Source: Achromobacter mucicolens (GTDB lineage: Bacteria; Pseudomonadota; Gammaproteobacteria; Burkholderiales; Burkholderiaceae_B). From it: 64,000 nucleotides of DNA. The stretch is from positions 186,001 to 250,000 of the forward strand of contig NZ_CADIJP010000004.1 in NCBI RefSeq assembly GCF_902859725.1, read 5' to 3'. The position numbers were made by a program, and so were the translations under genes. Under the pieces are notes generated by a model. The model was not told the DNA's origin and made no database searches. It saw nothing but the letters and a program-made list of their open reading frames with translations. Positions 54,146 to 63,134 of the stretch are shown piece after piece (the first letter of the stretch is position 1; the number at the start of each line of letters is the position of its first letter).

Positions 54146-55186
54146 TTACTTCGTAGCCAACTCGGACCATTGCGCCAACGGCAAGGGCGGGTGCGCATCC
54201 AGGATGCGGCCGAGCACCAGCTTCATTTCATCCCAGCCGCCGCGGTTGGTGGGCCAGACCGAAGGTGTAATGGCGTTCCATGCGCCGTCCGGCGCACGCT
54301 CGGCCATTTTGAAGCGGAACGTGTAATGTCCTGCCATGCCCATGCGCAGATCCGACACCACCAGCGCATCGTCGATGACGTCGTAGCGCAGCCAATCGTC
54401 CGTGAACCAGCGCAAGCGCTCATGCAGCGGCACCCCGGCCAGGACGCGGCCCGCCTCCAGGTTGAGCGGCAGCCGCACCCATTCCGGCGGATGGCGATCA
54501 AAGATGCTGCTGACCGATTCGTAATAGTTGCCATCGCCACTCTTGGCGATCACGCGCCACACCAGCGTGTTGAACGGCATGGGGATGGCCCGCACCTGCG
54601 TAACCTCAATGCCCTGCGCCTGCATCACCTCGTGCACGCGCTGCTCGGCCGCCATCCTGCCTGCCAGCCCGAAGCCCAGATAAGCGGTACTGAACACCAG
54701 CGCCCCCACCAGCACGCGCCGCGCGGAGCGGGTCATGCCGGCGATGATCGCAAACACGACGCCAATGAGCAGCGGCACGGTGTACACCGGGTCAATGATG
54801 AAGACGGACGACCAGCTCTCCGGCGTCAGCGCCAGCGGCCAGAACAATTGGGTGCCGTATACCGTGAAGGCATCCAGAATGGGATGCGTGATCAGCACCA
54901 GCCATATCGTCAGAAAGAGCCGCCGCCCGCTATACGGGGCGTTGGGCCAGTACTTGCGTATCAGCCACGCCAGCAATATCGCCAGGCCCGTCAGCACGAA
55001 CACGGAATGTGAAAAGCCCCGGTGATACGTCATGAGCGATACCGGATCCGGATAGCGCATCAGGACGTCCAGATCCGGCAGGGTGGCCAGCGCCGCGCCA
55101 TAGACAAGGGCGCGCCTGCCCTGCACGCGCCCCAGCAAGGCGCCCTGGATGCCGGCGCCCAGCACCGCTTGTGTAACTGAATCCAT
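54146..55186 (-). CDS. DUF457 (YdjM-like) membrane metal-dependent hydrolase
   Basis: Inner membrane protein of 346 residues. The putative metal motifs are in the N-terminal half: PDLDVLMRYPDP near residue 37, HRGFSHSVFVL near 55 and THPILDAFTVYG near 100. Four or five membrane helices lie within residues 60-180, and the C-terminal 160 residues are soluble. In E. coli the related ydjM is LexA-controlled, but I see no SOS box before this gene. Enzymatic substrate is unknown. It diverges from the DedA gene over 107 bases. Confidence 0.85.
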   Translation of the reverse strand: MDSVTQAVLGAGIQGALLGRVQGRRALVYGAALATLPDLDVLMRYPDPVSLMTYHRGFSHSVFVLTGLAILLAWLIRKYWPNAPYSGRRLFLTIWLVLITHPILDAFTVYGTQLFWPLALTPESWSSVFIIDPVYTVPLLIGVVFAIIAGMTRSARRVLVGALVFSTAYLGFGLAGRMAAEQRVHEVMQAQGIEVTQVRAIPMPFNTLVWRVIAKSGDGNYYESVSSIFDRHPPEWVRLPLNLEAGRVLAGVPLHERLRWFTDDWLRYDVIDDALVVSDLRMGMAGHYTFRFKMAERAPDGAWNAITPSVWPTNRGGWDEMKLVLGRILDAHPPLPLAQWSELATK

Positions 55187-55293
55187 GTTTCTCCAACGTC
55201 GAGCGTTCCACCAAAAGGCCTACCCGCGATACGACCGGCCTCGCAGGCGTTAACATACCCGATTGCGTTCAGCTAATTTTCAACTTTGCATTC

Positions 55294-55932
55294 ATGGATG
55301 AATACATCACTCAGATCGGCCAATTCATCGAGGCCAACCAGGCGTGGGCCGGACCGATCACATTCCTCCTCACGATGGGCGAGTCCATGGTGCTCCTGGG
55401 ACTGTTCATTCCCGCCACCGCGCTGCTGCTGCTCACGGGCGGCCTCATCGGCTCCGGCACGCTCGCGCCCTGGGGCGTGATCGCCTGGGGCATCGCGGGC
55501 GCCATCGTGGGCGACGCGCTGTCGTATTACCTGGGACGCTGGGCGGGCCCGAGCGTACTGCGGCGCTGGCCGCTCAAGCAGCAGCGCACCGGCGTGGCCC
55601 GGGCGCGGCTGTTCTTTTACCGCTACGGGTTTGCGTCCGTGCTGATCGGCCGGTTCCTGGGCCCCATCCGCTCCACGATTCCGACCGTGGCCGGCGTGAT
55701 GGGCATGGCGCACAGCCGCTTCCAGATCGCCAACGTGCTGTCGGCCATGCTCTGGATGCCGCTGATGCTGGCGCCGGGCTACATCACCGCACGCAGCCTG
55801 GGCACAGCGGAAAACGCCCAGCAGATCGCCATGATGATCGGCGCGGGGCTGTCGGTTTTGCTAGGATGCGGGCTTCTCCTCGCCATGGTGCGCAAGCGCC
55901 GCCAACCGGTGCGCGTGCGGCGAGGCAATTGA
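55294..55932 (+). CDS. DedA family membrane protein
   Basis: DedA/VTT-domain inner membrane protein of 212 residues, a family linked to flipping or recycling of undecaprenyl phosphate and phospholipids and to membrane potential. Conserved segments are FIPATALLLLTGGLIGSG, the acidic GDALSYYLGRWAG and the basic GRFLGPIRSTIPTVAGVMGM near residue 125, all typical. The glycine-rich re-entrant loops are present. Expression start at 55294 lacks a strong ribosome site. The next gene starts 13 bases after the stop. Confidence 0.9.
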   Translation: MDEYITQIGQFIEANQAWAGPITFLLTMGESMVLLGLFIPATALLLLTGGLIGSGTLAPWGVIAWGIAGAIVGDALSYYLGRWAGPSVLRRWPLKQQRTGVARARLFFYRYGFASVLIGRFLGPIRSTIPTVAGVMGMAHSRFQIANVLSAMLWMPLMLAPGYITARSLGTAENAQQIAMMIGAGLSVLLGCGLLLAMVRKRRQPVRVRRGN

Positions 55933-55945
55933 TCCGGAGAGCGTC

Positions 55946-56497
55946 ATGGCCATCGATGCCGAGCCCAAGAACGGCGATTTCGCGCGCTATATCGAAGAGT
56001 TGACCAGCGCCGGCGGCACCTCGCCCGGCCGCATCGCAAGCCGTCGCGACGCCCGCAGGCAATCGTCCCCGGTGACCGTGCCAACGCCCGTGGCCGCGTC
56101 GCCCTCTTCCACCCCGGGTTCGCTGTCGGAAGCCCCGTGGGGCAATACGGCTTCGTCCGCCCCGCGGTCGCGCTCTGCGTCCCAAGCGCCTTTGGCGACG
56201 GCGCCGGGCCAACCCGACGAAGCCAACATCACCCTCGCCCGGCAGGCGGGACGGCGCAAGCTCGGCGTCGTGCTGACCGTGGCCGGCATCTTGGCGGGCT
56301 GGGCCGCCGCCAACATCGCCTTCCGTGCGCTGCACAGCCCCCAGTTCGAACTGGATGAGCTGATGCCCGCCCTATTCCTGGCGTTCTTTGCCTTCATGCT
56401 GTTCAAGGCAGCCCGCGGCGCCCGCAATCCCCGCAAGACGCCCCTGAACAAGTTGCCGCCGCTGACGCCGTCCTCGTATCGCAAGGACGGCGCCTGA
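55946..56497 (+). CDS. Hypothetical membrane protein with disordered N-terminal half
   Basis: Not recognised. The first 95 of 183 residues are serine/proline/alanine-rich and likely disordered (SPVTVPTPVAASPSSTPGSL). Two membrane helices follow near residues 103-123 (VVLTVAGILAGWAAANIAF) and 140-155 (LMPALFLAFFAFMLF), then a basic tail. GGAG lies before the ATG at 55946. It is probably cotranscribed with the DedA gene. Confidence 0.7.
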   Translation: MAIDAEPKNGDFARYIEELTSAGGTSPGRIASRRDARRQSSPVTVPTPVAASPSSTPGSLSEAPWGNTASSAPRSRSASQAPLATAPGQPDEANITLARQAGRRKLGVVLTVAGILAGWAAANIAFRALHSPQFELDELMPALFLAFFAFMLFKAARGARNPRKTPLNKLPPLTPSSYRKDGA

Positions 56498-56572
56498 CGC
56501 GCGTGCACGTGGCCGACGGGCGTTGGTGCTAACATTTCCGGCCATTGAATCAGCCCCATCCCCGGAGTGAAA

Positions 56573-57241
56573 GTGAACAACGTAGTCGGATTGAACCAGG
56601 CCCAGGCGGCCACGATGCTGAAGCTGCAAGGCCACCTGAACAGCATGATCAATCCGGACTGGGTCAACGGCGGCGCCCGCTTCCTGCGCGCCGCCTTCGT
56701 CGAGTCGGCCGAAGCCCTGGAACACTACGGCTGGAAGTGGTGGAAGAAGCAAACCATCGACCTGCCCCAGGTCCAGATGGAACTGGTCGACATCCTGCAC
56801 TTTTACCTGTCGCACACGATCGTTCAATCGGCGGGCGACGTCGAGGCCGCCGCGCGCGCGCTGGTCGCTGACCTGGCCTCGCCCGCCACCGTCACGCTGG
56901 ACGGCAAGACCCATGACCTCGCCGCCCTGAACGTGCCGGAATTGCTTGAGCTGATCGGCGGCCTGGCAGTTTGCGGCCGTGCCAGCTTCAAGGTCCTGGA
57001 GCAGACCATGACCGCGTGCGACATGACGTGGAACGACGCCTACACGCAGTACGTGTCCAAGAACGTGCTGAACATCTTCCGCCAGCAGCACGGCTACAAG
57101 GAAGGCACGTACATCAAGATCTGGAACGGCGAGGAAGACAACGTCGTGCTCGCGCGCCTGCTGTCGCAGCAGGATCCGGCCAGCGCGGACTTTGCAGAGA
57201 TCCTGCATCGCGAACTGGAAGCCGCATACGCGCGGCTGTAA
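56573..57241 (+). CDS. dut: Dimeric dUTP diphosphatase (all-alpha dUTPase)
   Basis: Hydrolyses dUTP to dUMP and pyrophosphate (222 residues). It belongs to the all-alpha NTP pyrophosphatase superfamily of dimeric dUTPases, not the trimeric beta type: metal-binding ExxE is in FVESAEALEHYGWKWWKK near residue 45 and ExxD in QMELVDILHFYL near 66, with a second pair in ITLY-like NIFRQQHGYKEG and WNGEEDN near 180. Start is GTG; 56573 is preferred because GGAG is five bases before it, whereas the GTG at 56567 overlaps that site. A terminator follows. Confidence 0.87.
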   Translation: MNNVVGLNQAQAATMLKLQGHLNSMINPDWVNGGARFLRAAFVESAEALEHYGWKWWKKQTIDLPQVQMELVDILHFYLSHTIVQSAGDVEAAARALVADLASPATVTLDGKTHDLAALNVPELLELIGGLAVCGRASFKVLEQTMTACDMTWNDAYTQYVSKNVLNIFRQQHGYKEGTYIKIWNGEEDNVVLARLLSQQDPASADFAEILHRELEAAYARL

Positions 57242-57255
57242 GCCCCCGGATGCCC

Positions 57256-57284
57256 AAAAAAACGCCGCAATCGCGGCGTTTTTT
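57256..57284. terminator. Bidirectional terminator between dut and the OYE gene
   Basis: Eight-base stem AACGCCGC/GCGGCGTT with loop AATC, flanked by A5 and T6. The two flanking genes converge on it. Confidence 0.9.
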
Positions 57285-57305
57285 ATGGACGGCAACCCGC
57301 CAGCG

Positions 57306-58418
57306 CTAGCGCTGGCCGAAGCGCGTCTCGCCGAACAACGCCTTCAACTCGCGCGGTTGCGACCGCCAGTATTGCTTTGGCGCGCTGACCTGGCCGCCCA
57401 GCTGGGCGGCTGCGTGCCACGGCCAGCGCGGGTCGTAAAGCATGCCGCGCGCCAGCGCGACCATGTCGGCCTGGCCCTGCGCAATGATGTCCTCGGCTTG
57501 CTGGGCCTCGGTGATCAGGCCCACCGTGATGGTAGGCATGCCGATCCGGCGCTTGATTTCCTGGGCGAAGGGAACCTGATAGTTCGGCCCGACCGGGATC
57601 TTCTGCTGCGGCGACACCCCGCCGCTCGAGACGTCGATGAACTCACAGCCGCGCGCCTTCAGCGCTTCGGCGAAGGTCAACGTCTGTTCCAGGTCCCAGC
57701 CGCCCTCGACCCAGTCGGTCGCGGACACGCGCACACCCAGCGCCACCGATTGCGGCACGATCTCACGCAGGGCCTGGAAGACTTCCAGCGGAAAGCGCAT
57801 GCGGTTCTCCAGCGATCCGCCGTAGGCGTCGTCGCGCTGATTCGACAGCGGCGACAGGAACTGGTGCAGCAGATAGCCATGCGCGGCATGCACTTCGATG
57901 GCGTCAAAGCCCAGGCGTAGCGCGCGCCGCGCGCTGTCGACGAACGCCTGGCGGATGCGCTCAAGGCCCGCCGCGTCCAGCGCATGCGGCGCGGGCTCGT
58001 GTGCGTTGTGCGGCAAGGCGGACGGCGCCCATCCCTGCCAGCCGCCGGCGCTTTCGGGCACCAACTGGCCGCCGTTCCAAGGCGCGTCGCTGGAAGCCTT
58101 GCGGCCGGCATGGCCCAGCTGGATGCCCAGCTTGATGGGCGAGTAACGGCGCACGGCGGCAACCACCTTGCCCAGTGCGGCTTCCGTCTCGTCGGACCAC
58201 AGGCCCAGGTCTCCGGGAGAGATGCGGCCGTCGGCCTCGACGGCGGTGGCTTCGGTAAAAAGCAGCGCGGCGCCCGACAGCGCCAGGTGCCCCAGGTGAA
58301 TCATGTGCCAGTCCGTGGCGCAGCCCGCTTCGGCGGAGTATTCGCACATGGGTGCGATGACGATGCGGTTGGCTAAGGCGACATTGCCGATTGACGTGGG
58401 GCTGAACAGATGGCTCAT
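57306..58418 (-). CDS. Old Yellow Enzyme family NADPH:flavin oxidoreductase (YqjM-like)
   Basis: FMN-dependent ene-reductase of 370 residues. It belongs to the thermophilic-like/YqjM class: the FMN-modulating cysteine appears in IAPMCEYSAEAG near residue 25, the substrate-binding pair in EVHAAHGYLLHQFLSPLSNQR near 175, and the C-terminal FMN phosphate site in LARGMLYDPRWPW. The ATG at 58418 is chosen because MSHLFSPTSIGN is the family start. It is 95 bases after the ehu transporter genes on the same strand. Physiological substrate is unknown. Confidence 0.92.
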   Translation of the reverse strand: MSHLFSPTSIGNVALANRIVIAPMCEYSAEAGCATDWHMIHLGHLALSGAALLFTEATAVEADGRISPGDLGLWSDETEAALGKVVAAVRRYSPIKLGIQLGHAGRKASSDAPWNGGQLVPESAGGWQGWAPSALPHNAHEPAPHALDAAGLERIRQAFVDSARRALRLGFDAIEVHAAHGYLLHQFLSPLSNQRDDAYGGSLENRMRFPLEVFQALREIVPQSVALGVRVSATDWVEGGWDLEQTLTFAEALKARGCEFIDVSSGGVSPQQKIPVGPNYQVPFAQEIKRRIGMPTITVGLITEAQQAEDIIAQGQADMVALARGMLYDPRWPWHAAAQLGGQVSAPKQYWRSQPRELKALFGETRFGQR

Positions 58419-58513
58419 GCGGGCAGGCTCCGGGTGCGTTGGACGACACAGCATAGCGCCCGGCCGGGCAAACGCCGTCAATCCCAACGCCCCCGGCAGG
58501 GTTACCGCATCGC

Positions 58514-59284
58514 CTACTGCCCTTCGATCACCGAATCCAGGAACTGGCGCGTGCGCGCCTCCTTGGGTTGGCTGAACAGCACGGACGACTCGGCATCTTC
58601 GACGATGTTGCCCTGGTCGAAGAACAGCGTGCGGTCCGAGCTGCGTTCGGCGAACTTCATCTGGTGCGTGACGATGATCATCGTCATGCTGCGGCGGGCG
58701 GACAGGTCGCGCAGGATCTGCAGGATTCCGCCGACCAGCTCCGGGTCGAGCGCGGACGTGACTTCATCGAACAGCATCACCTGCGGACACATCGCCAGCG
58801 CGCGCGCGATGCCCACCCGCTGCTTCTGCCCGCCCGATAGCTGGGCGGGATAAACGTCGAGCTTGTCGCCCAAGCCCACCATTTCCAGATACTCGACGGC
58901 GCGATCGCGCGCCTGGTCGCGCGGCATGCCCAGCACGTGCAGCGGCGCCTCCATGGCGTTGCCCAGCGCCGTCATGTGCGGGAACAGGTTGAAGTGCTGG
59001 AAGACCATGCCGATCTTGCCGCGCACCTGGCGCAGGTGCGCCGAGTTGACGCCGGCAGGCCGACCCTGCGCGTCGGTCCACATCGGCTCGCCATCGATCT
59101 CGATGTCGCCGCTGGTGGGCGGGTCCAGCGTCATCAGCACGCGCAGCAACGTGGACTTGCCCGAACCCGACGGGCCGATGACAGCCACGGTCTGCCCCGC
59201 CGGTATCTCGAGATTGATGCCTCGCAGGACTTCCACGTCTCCAAAACGCTTGTGCAGATTCTTGATGCTCACGCTGGCGCTCAT
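58514..59284 (-). CDS. ehuA: Ectoine/hydroxyectoine-type ABC transporter ATP-binding protein
   Basis: Polar amino acid type ABC ATPase of 256 residues. Walker A is GPSGSGKST near residue 38, the Q-loop is MVFQHFNLFPHM, the signature is LSGGQKQRVGIARAL and Walker B is VMLFDEVTSALDPEL. The start overlaps the ehuD stop (ATGA). Ectoine specificity is inferred mainly from the binding protein encoded upstream. It is the last of four coupled genes. Confidence 0.85.
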   Translation of the reverse strand: MSASVSIKNLHKRFGDVEVLRGINLEIPAGQTVAVIGPSGSGKSTLLRVLMTLDPPTSGDIEIDGEPMWTDAQGRPAGVNSAHLRQVRGKIGMVFQHFNLFPHMTALGNAMEAPLHVLGMPRDQARDRAVEYLEMVGLGDKLDVYPAQLSGGQKQRVGIARALAMCPQVMLFDEVTSALDPELVGGILQILRDLSARRSMTMIIVTHQMKFAERSSDRTLFFDQGNIVEDAESSVLFSQPKEARTRQFLDSVIEGQ

Positions 59285-59952
59285 CGCTTTCCTCCATATC
59301 GTTGCAGGCGGGCCTCCAGGCCGCGCACGCCCCAGGCCGCGACCAGGCTCAGCGCCAGGAACAGCAGGCCCACCAGGGTCAGGGGTTCGGTGTACCGGAA
59401 CGTCGCGGATCCGATCATCTTGCTTTGCTGCAGCAGCTCGACCACGGTGATGGCCGACAGCAGCGGCGTGTCCTTGAACATCGCCACCAGGTAGTTGCCC
59501 AGCGCGGGCACCACCGGCGGGATCGCCTGCGGCAGCACCACGCCCACCGCCGTGCGCCAGCGCGACATGTTCAGGGCCGTGGCCGCTTCCCACTGGCCGC
59601 GTGGCACGGCCTCGATGCCGGCACGGTAAACCTCGGCGCAATAGGTGGCGTAGTGCAGGCCCAGCGCCACGATGCCCGTCATGAGCGGCGACATCTGCGC
59701 GCCGGTCAGCGGCAAGACATAGAACAGGAAGTACATCTGCACCAGCAGCGGCGTGCTGCGCACGAACTCGATGAAAAACGCCGTGGGCATCGACACGATG
59801 CGCAGCCGCGACCGCCGCAGCATGGCGAGCACCAGCCCCAACGTCACCGCCACCAGCATGCCGAGCACGGTGGCCTGGATCGTGATGACGAGCGCCGACC
59901 CCAGCGTGGGCAGGATTTCCAGGGCGAAAGACCAGTCAAATATCGGTGTCAT
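59281..59952 (-). CDS. ehuD: Ectoine/hydroxyectoine-type ABC transporter permease EhuD
   Basis: Membrane permease of 223 residues of the HisM/His-Glu-Gln type with five helices. The cytoplasmic EAA loop that contacts the ATPase is visible as GQWEAATALNMSRWRTAVGVVLPQA near residue 140. It starts within the ehuC stop and ends within the ehuA start, both ATGA overlaps. Assignment to EhuD over EhuC rests on gene order and partial similarity. Confidence 0.82.
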   Translation of the reverse strand: MTPIFDWSFALEILPTLGSALVITIQATVLGMLVAVTLGLVLAMLRRSRLRIVSMPTAFFIEFVRSTPLLVQMYFLFYVLPLTGAQMSPLMTGIVALGLHYATYCAEVYRAGIEAVPRGQWEAATALNMSRWRTAVGVVLPQAIPPVVPALGNYLVAMFKDTPLLSAITVVELLQQSKMIGSATFRYTEPLTLVGLLFLALSLVAAWGVRGLEARLQRYGGKR

Positions 59953-60602
59953 CGGACTCGGACCCTCCGCTCAAGCAGACGCACGCCCGCGGTGATCAAA
60001 AGGGCCACGGCAAAGTACATCAGCAGCATCAGCGTGAAGATCTCGGTCGTGCGCAGGGTTTCGCTGCGCAGCAGCTGGCCGCGGAACGTCAGGTCGGTGA
60101 TGGTGATCAGCGACACCAGGGCCGTGTTCTTCAGAAGCTCGATCAGCAGGTTGCCCGCGGGCGGCAGCATGGCCGGCACGGCTTGCGGCAGCACGATGCG
60201 CTGCATGATCTGACGGCGCGTGAGGTTCAACGCCACGCCGGCTTCACGCTGCCCGGGCGGCACGGCCCGGATGGCGCCGCGCACCACTTCCGCCCCATAG
60301 GCGCCCGCATTCAGCGCCAGCACCACGATGCCGACCAGCATGGCCGGCAGCTGCACGCCAAAGAGCGGCAGCACGAAGTAGAACCAGAAGAGCTGCACCA
60401 GAGCCGACGTGCCGCGAAAGACCTCGACATAGATCGACGCCGCCCAACGCACGGGCCGCAGGGACGACAGGCGGCCCAGCCCCGACAGCAGCGCAAGCGG
60501 CACCGCCAGGACCACGGCGCCCGCCATGATCTGCAGCGTGACGACCAGCCCCTCGAGCAGGGGCGGCACAAGCTGCGCGATATGTTCAGACATCAACTGC
60601 AT
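59949..60602 (-). CDS. ehuC: Ectoine/hydroxyectoine-type ABC transporter permease EhuC
   Basis: Membrane permease of 217 residues, five helices. The EAA-loop is GQREAGVALNLTRRQIMQRIVLPQA near residue 128. GGGG lies seven bases before the ATG at 60602; a second ATG three codons later is possible. It follows ehuB by nine bases and overlaps ehuD. Confidence 0.82.
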   Translation of the reverse strand: MQLMSEHIAQLVPPLLEGLVVTLQIMAGAVVLAVPLALLSGLGRLSSLRPVRWAASIYVEVFRGTSALVQLFWFYFVLPLFGVQLPAMLVGIVVLALNAGAYGAEVVRGAIRAVPPGQREAGVALNLTRRQIMQRIVLPQAVPAMLPPAGNLLIELLKNTALVSLITITDLTFRGQLLRSETLRTTEIFTLMLLMYFAVALLITAGVRLLERRVRVR

Positions 60603-60611
60603 CGGCGCCCC

Positions 60612-61523
60612 TTACTGTCCGCTGCAGAGCTTGTCCGCGGTCACCCCTTGGGGCAGTTCGTCGGCCGTAAAGCCGAACGGCTCGACGAGCTTCTTGTGTT
60701 CGTCGGTGCCGATGAACTTGGCGAGCTCGGCGTTGAAGGCATCCGCGAAGGCCTTGTCGTCCGTGCGGAAGGCATAAGCGCCGTACCCGCGCACACCCTT
60801 GCCGTCGATGACCGGGTCCGTGAACGGCTCGGCCTTCTGCAGCCCGCTGCCCGCCTGCGTCTTGCCCATCAGATCGTTGATGGTGAGCGCGGTCGCGGCA
60901 TAGGCATCCGCGCGGCCGGCCTGCACCCCGGACAGCGCGCTGACCGCATCCGGAAACACGACCACCTGCCCTGCCGGGATGTTGACCTTCTGCGCGTAAT
61001 CGCCCTCGATGGCGCCCACCACCACGCCAAGCTTGGCGTCGGGGTTCTTGGCCACGTCTTCGTAACTGTGCAGGTTCTTGGGATTGCCGTCCTTGACGAG
61101 GAACGCCTCGCCCACGCCATAGGTGGGGTTGGAGAAAGCCACCTGCTGGCAGCGCTCGGGCGTGATGTACATGCCCGCCGCAATGATGTCGAAGCGCTTG
61201 GCCGCAAGCCCCGGGATGAGCGAACCGAATTCGGTCAGGACCCCTTCCACCTCGTTGATGCCCATGCGCTTGAGCACCACGCGGGCGATTTCCACCGACT
61301 CGCCGGTGACCTTGGCCTCTTTGCTGTCCATATAGGCAAATGGCGCCTCGTTGGCGTAGCCGATACGGATTTTTCCAGCCGACTTGGCCGCTTCCAGCGT
61401 GCTGGCGCTGCTGGCTGGCGCATCGCCTGCTGCCGCGGTCTTGTCGCCGCCCGAGTCCGAACACGCCGCAAGAACGCCCAGGCCAAGGGCCAACAGCAGT
61501 CGTCTGGATTGGATGAGGGTCAT
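60612..61523 (-). CDS. ehuB: Ectoine/hydroxyectoine-type ABC transporter substrate-binding lipoprotein
   Basis: Binding protein of 303 residues. It has a lipoprotein signal peptide ending in the lipobox LAAC near residue 20, so it is membrane-anchored. The core sequence closely resembles EhuB: IRIGYANEAPFAYM, GVLTEFGSLIPGLAAKRFDIIAAGMYITPERC, SYEDVAKNP. This matches EhuB more than general glutamine-binding proteins. ATG at 61523 has GGGAGA eight bases upstream. A -10-like TATTAT lies at 61575-61570. No ectoine degradation or GntR/EnuR gene is visible next to it. Confidence 0.85.
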   Translation of the reverse strand: MTLIQSRRLLLALGLGVLAACSDSGGDKTAAAGDAPASSASTLEAAKSAGKIRIGYANEAPFAYMDSKEAKVTGESVEIARVVLKRMGINEVEGVLTEFGSLIPGLAAKRFDIIAAGMYITPERCQQVAFSNPTYGVGEAFLVKDGNPKNLHSYEDVAKNPDAKLGVVVGAIEGDYAQKVNIPAGQVVVFPDAVSALSGVQAGRADAYAATALTINDLMGKTQAGSGLQKAEPFTDPVIDGKGVRGYGAYAFRTDDKAFADAFNAELAKFIGTDEHKKLVEPFGFTADELPQGVTADKLCSGQ

Positions 61524-61614
61524 GAATCTTTCTCCCGAATTTATTTCTAGGTACATGGCTTCACTAAAAATAATACGCTAAGAAATGATTTCGACACGAA
61601 TGATATAGACGTGA

Positions 61615-61638
61615 AAAAGCAGGCCTAAGCCTGCTTTT
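61615..61638 (-). terminator. Terminator of the LivJ-like gene
   Basis: Ten-base stem AAAAGCAGGC/GCCTGCTTTT with loop CTAA and T-rich flanks, between the LivJ-like stop and ehuB. Confidence 0.9.
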
Positions 61639-61700
61639 GACGTTCGATGCCCTATGACGCGTTAGAACACGTTACGAACGGTAGAGAGATATGGCACCGT

Positions 61701-62855
61701 TTATTGGGCGTAGGAAAAGCGCCCGTTCTTGACCGTTCCCATCACCCGGGCGCGCTCATCGAATCCCTGGTGGTTTTCCTTCGTGATGTTCAAGACGCCA
61801 TTCGGAACGACCAGGTCACGGGTGTTTTCCAGCGCGTCGCGCAGCGCCAGGCGGAACTCGGGCGTGCCGGGCTTGGCGCCCGTCTTGAGGGCCCGGGACA
61901 CCGCCGAATCCAGCAGCATCCAGGCGCCGTAGGCGTCCCCGGCGAACTGGGTCAGCGTATTGGGGCCGTATTGCTTTTCGTACTTGTCCGCAAAGGCCAC
62001 CGCCACCTTTTTGACCGGGTTGGAATCGGGCAGCTCGCGCGCCACCACGCCCGGGCCGGTGGGGAACAGGGTCCCCTCCACGTCCTTGCCGCCGACCTGC
62101 AGGAATTCAAGCGTGCCGATGCCGTGCGTCTGGTAGACGGCGCCGGTGTAGCCGCGTTCGAGCAGCGTCTTCTGGGGCAGCGCGGCCGGCGTGCCGGAGC
62201 CGGCGATCAGCACTGCGTCCGGCTTGGCGGCAATGACCTTGAGCACCTGGCCGACCACCGACGCGTCGGTGCGCTGGAAGCGTTCTTGCGCGACGAGTTT
62301 CAGATCGGAACCGGCCGCGGCCGTGAACTCCTTCAGCCAGCTGTCGCCATAGGAATCGGCAAAGCCGATGAAGGCCACGTTCTTCAGGCCCTTCTTCTTC
62401 ATGTCTTCGACCAGCACCGTGGCCATCAGCGAGTCGTTCTGCGGCATCTTGAAGGCCCAGGTGCGCTTGGGATCCGACTGCGGCTCGACGATGACGCTGG
62501 ACGCGGCCAGCGCGATCATCGGCGTCTTGGTTTCGGCCAGCACGTCCAGGGCGGCCAGCGCGGAAGCCGTGATGTTGGGGCCGACGATGGCGTCCACCTT
62601 GTCCTCGGACGTCAGCTTGCGCATGTTCTTGACCGCCCGGCTGACGTCCGTGCCATCGTCCAGCACCACGTAACGCGCGGGTTCGCCCCCCAGCGTATTG
62701 GGCCACAGGCGGATCGCGTTGTTGGTCTGGATGCCGATGGCGGCGGCGGGGCCCGTGGTGGACACGTCCACGCCGATCACGATTTCGGCTTGGGCGGACA
62801 AGGCGGGAACGGCCAGCGCGACGGCGCAGGCGTAGCGGGCAAGGATGCAAGGCAT
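61701..62855 (-). CDS. Branched-chain amino acid ABC transporter substrate-binding protein (LivJ-like)
   Basis: Periplasmic type I binding protein of 384 residues. The signal peptide covers about residues 1-23 (ALAVPALSAQA). The family segments are IVIGVDVSTTGPAAAIGIQ, VGPNITASALAALDV, GFADSYGDSWLKEF and YGAWMLLDSAVSRAL. It stands alone: no livHMGF membrane or ATPase genes are near, which is common for expanded receptors in Achromobacter. Ligand cannot be told; some relatives bind aromatic acids or short amides. Confidence 0.9.
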   Translation of the reverse strand: MPCILARYACAVALAVPALSAQAEIVIGVDVSTTGPAAAIGIQTNNAIRLWPNTLGGEPARYVVLDDGTDVSRAVKNMRKLTSEDKVDAIVGPNITASALAALDVLAETKTPMIALAASSVIVEPQSDPKRTWAFKMPQNDSLMATVLVEDMKKKGLKNVAFIGFADSYGDSWLKEFTAAAGSDLKLVAQERFQRTDASVVGQVLKVIAAKPDAVLIAGSGTPAALPQKTLLERGYTGAVYQTHGIGTLEFLQVGGKDVEGTLFPTGPGVVARELPDSNPVKKVAVAFADKYEKQYGPNTLTQFAGDAYGAWMLLDSAVSRALKTGAKPGTPEFRLALRDALENTRDLVVPNGVLNITKENHQGFDERARVMGTVKNGRFSYAQ

Positions 62856-63134
62856 GACTACGGCTCTTGGATAGGAGTGAAGGAGATGCCGCTATTTTGC
62901 CTGATGCGCCAGCGGCGCTTATTGACGTGGCCAACCCTTGTCGCGAGGTGAGTGTCCCGCCAGGCCATCGTTACATCGGCTTGCCGTTGCGTACCGCCGT
63001 TTTACGCAATGGGCGGGGTGGCGGGCCGTATCATCGACGGTGCCGCCTGAGGCAAGGCGCGCCGCCCCCGCGGCGGCGCCTCTCCCCACCCCGGACGCGC
63101 CGCACGCGGCTGCGTTCCCACACAGGAGTCACGT

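Noticed and set aside
63059-63079. Riboswitch or attenuator before osmC
   Set aside because: Only one GC stem (GCGCCGCC/GGCGGCGC) is present, with no conserved aptamer-like sequence or T-run.
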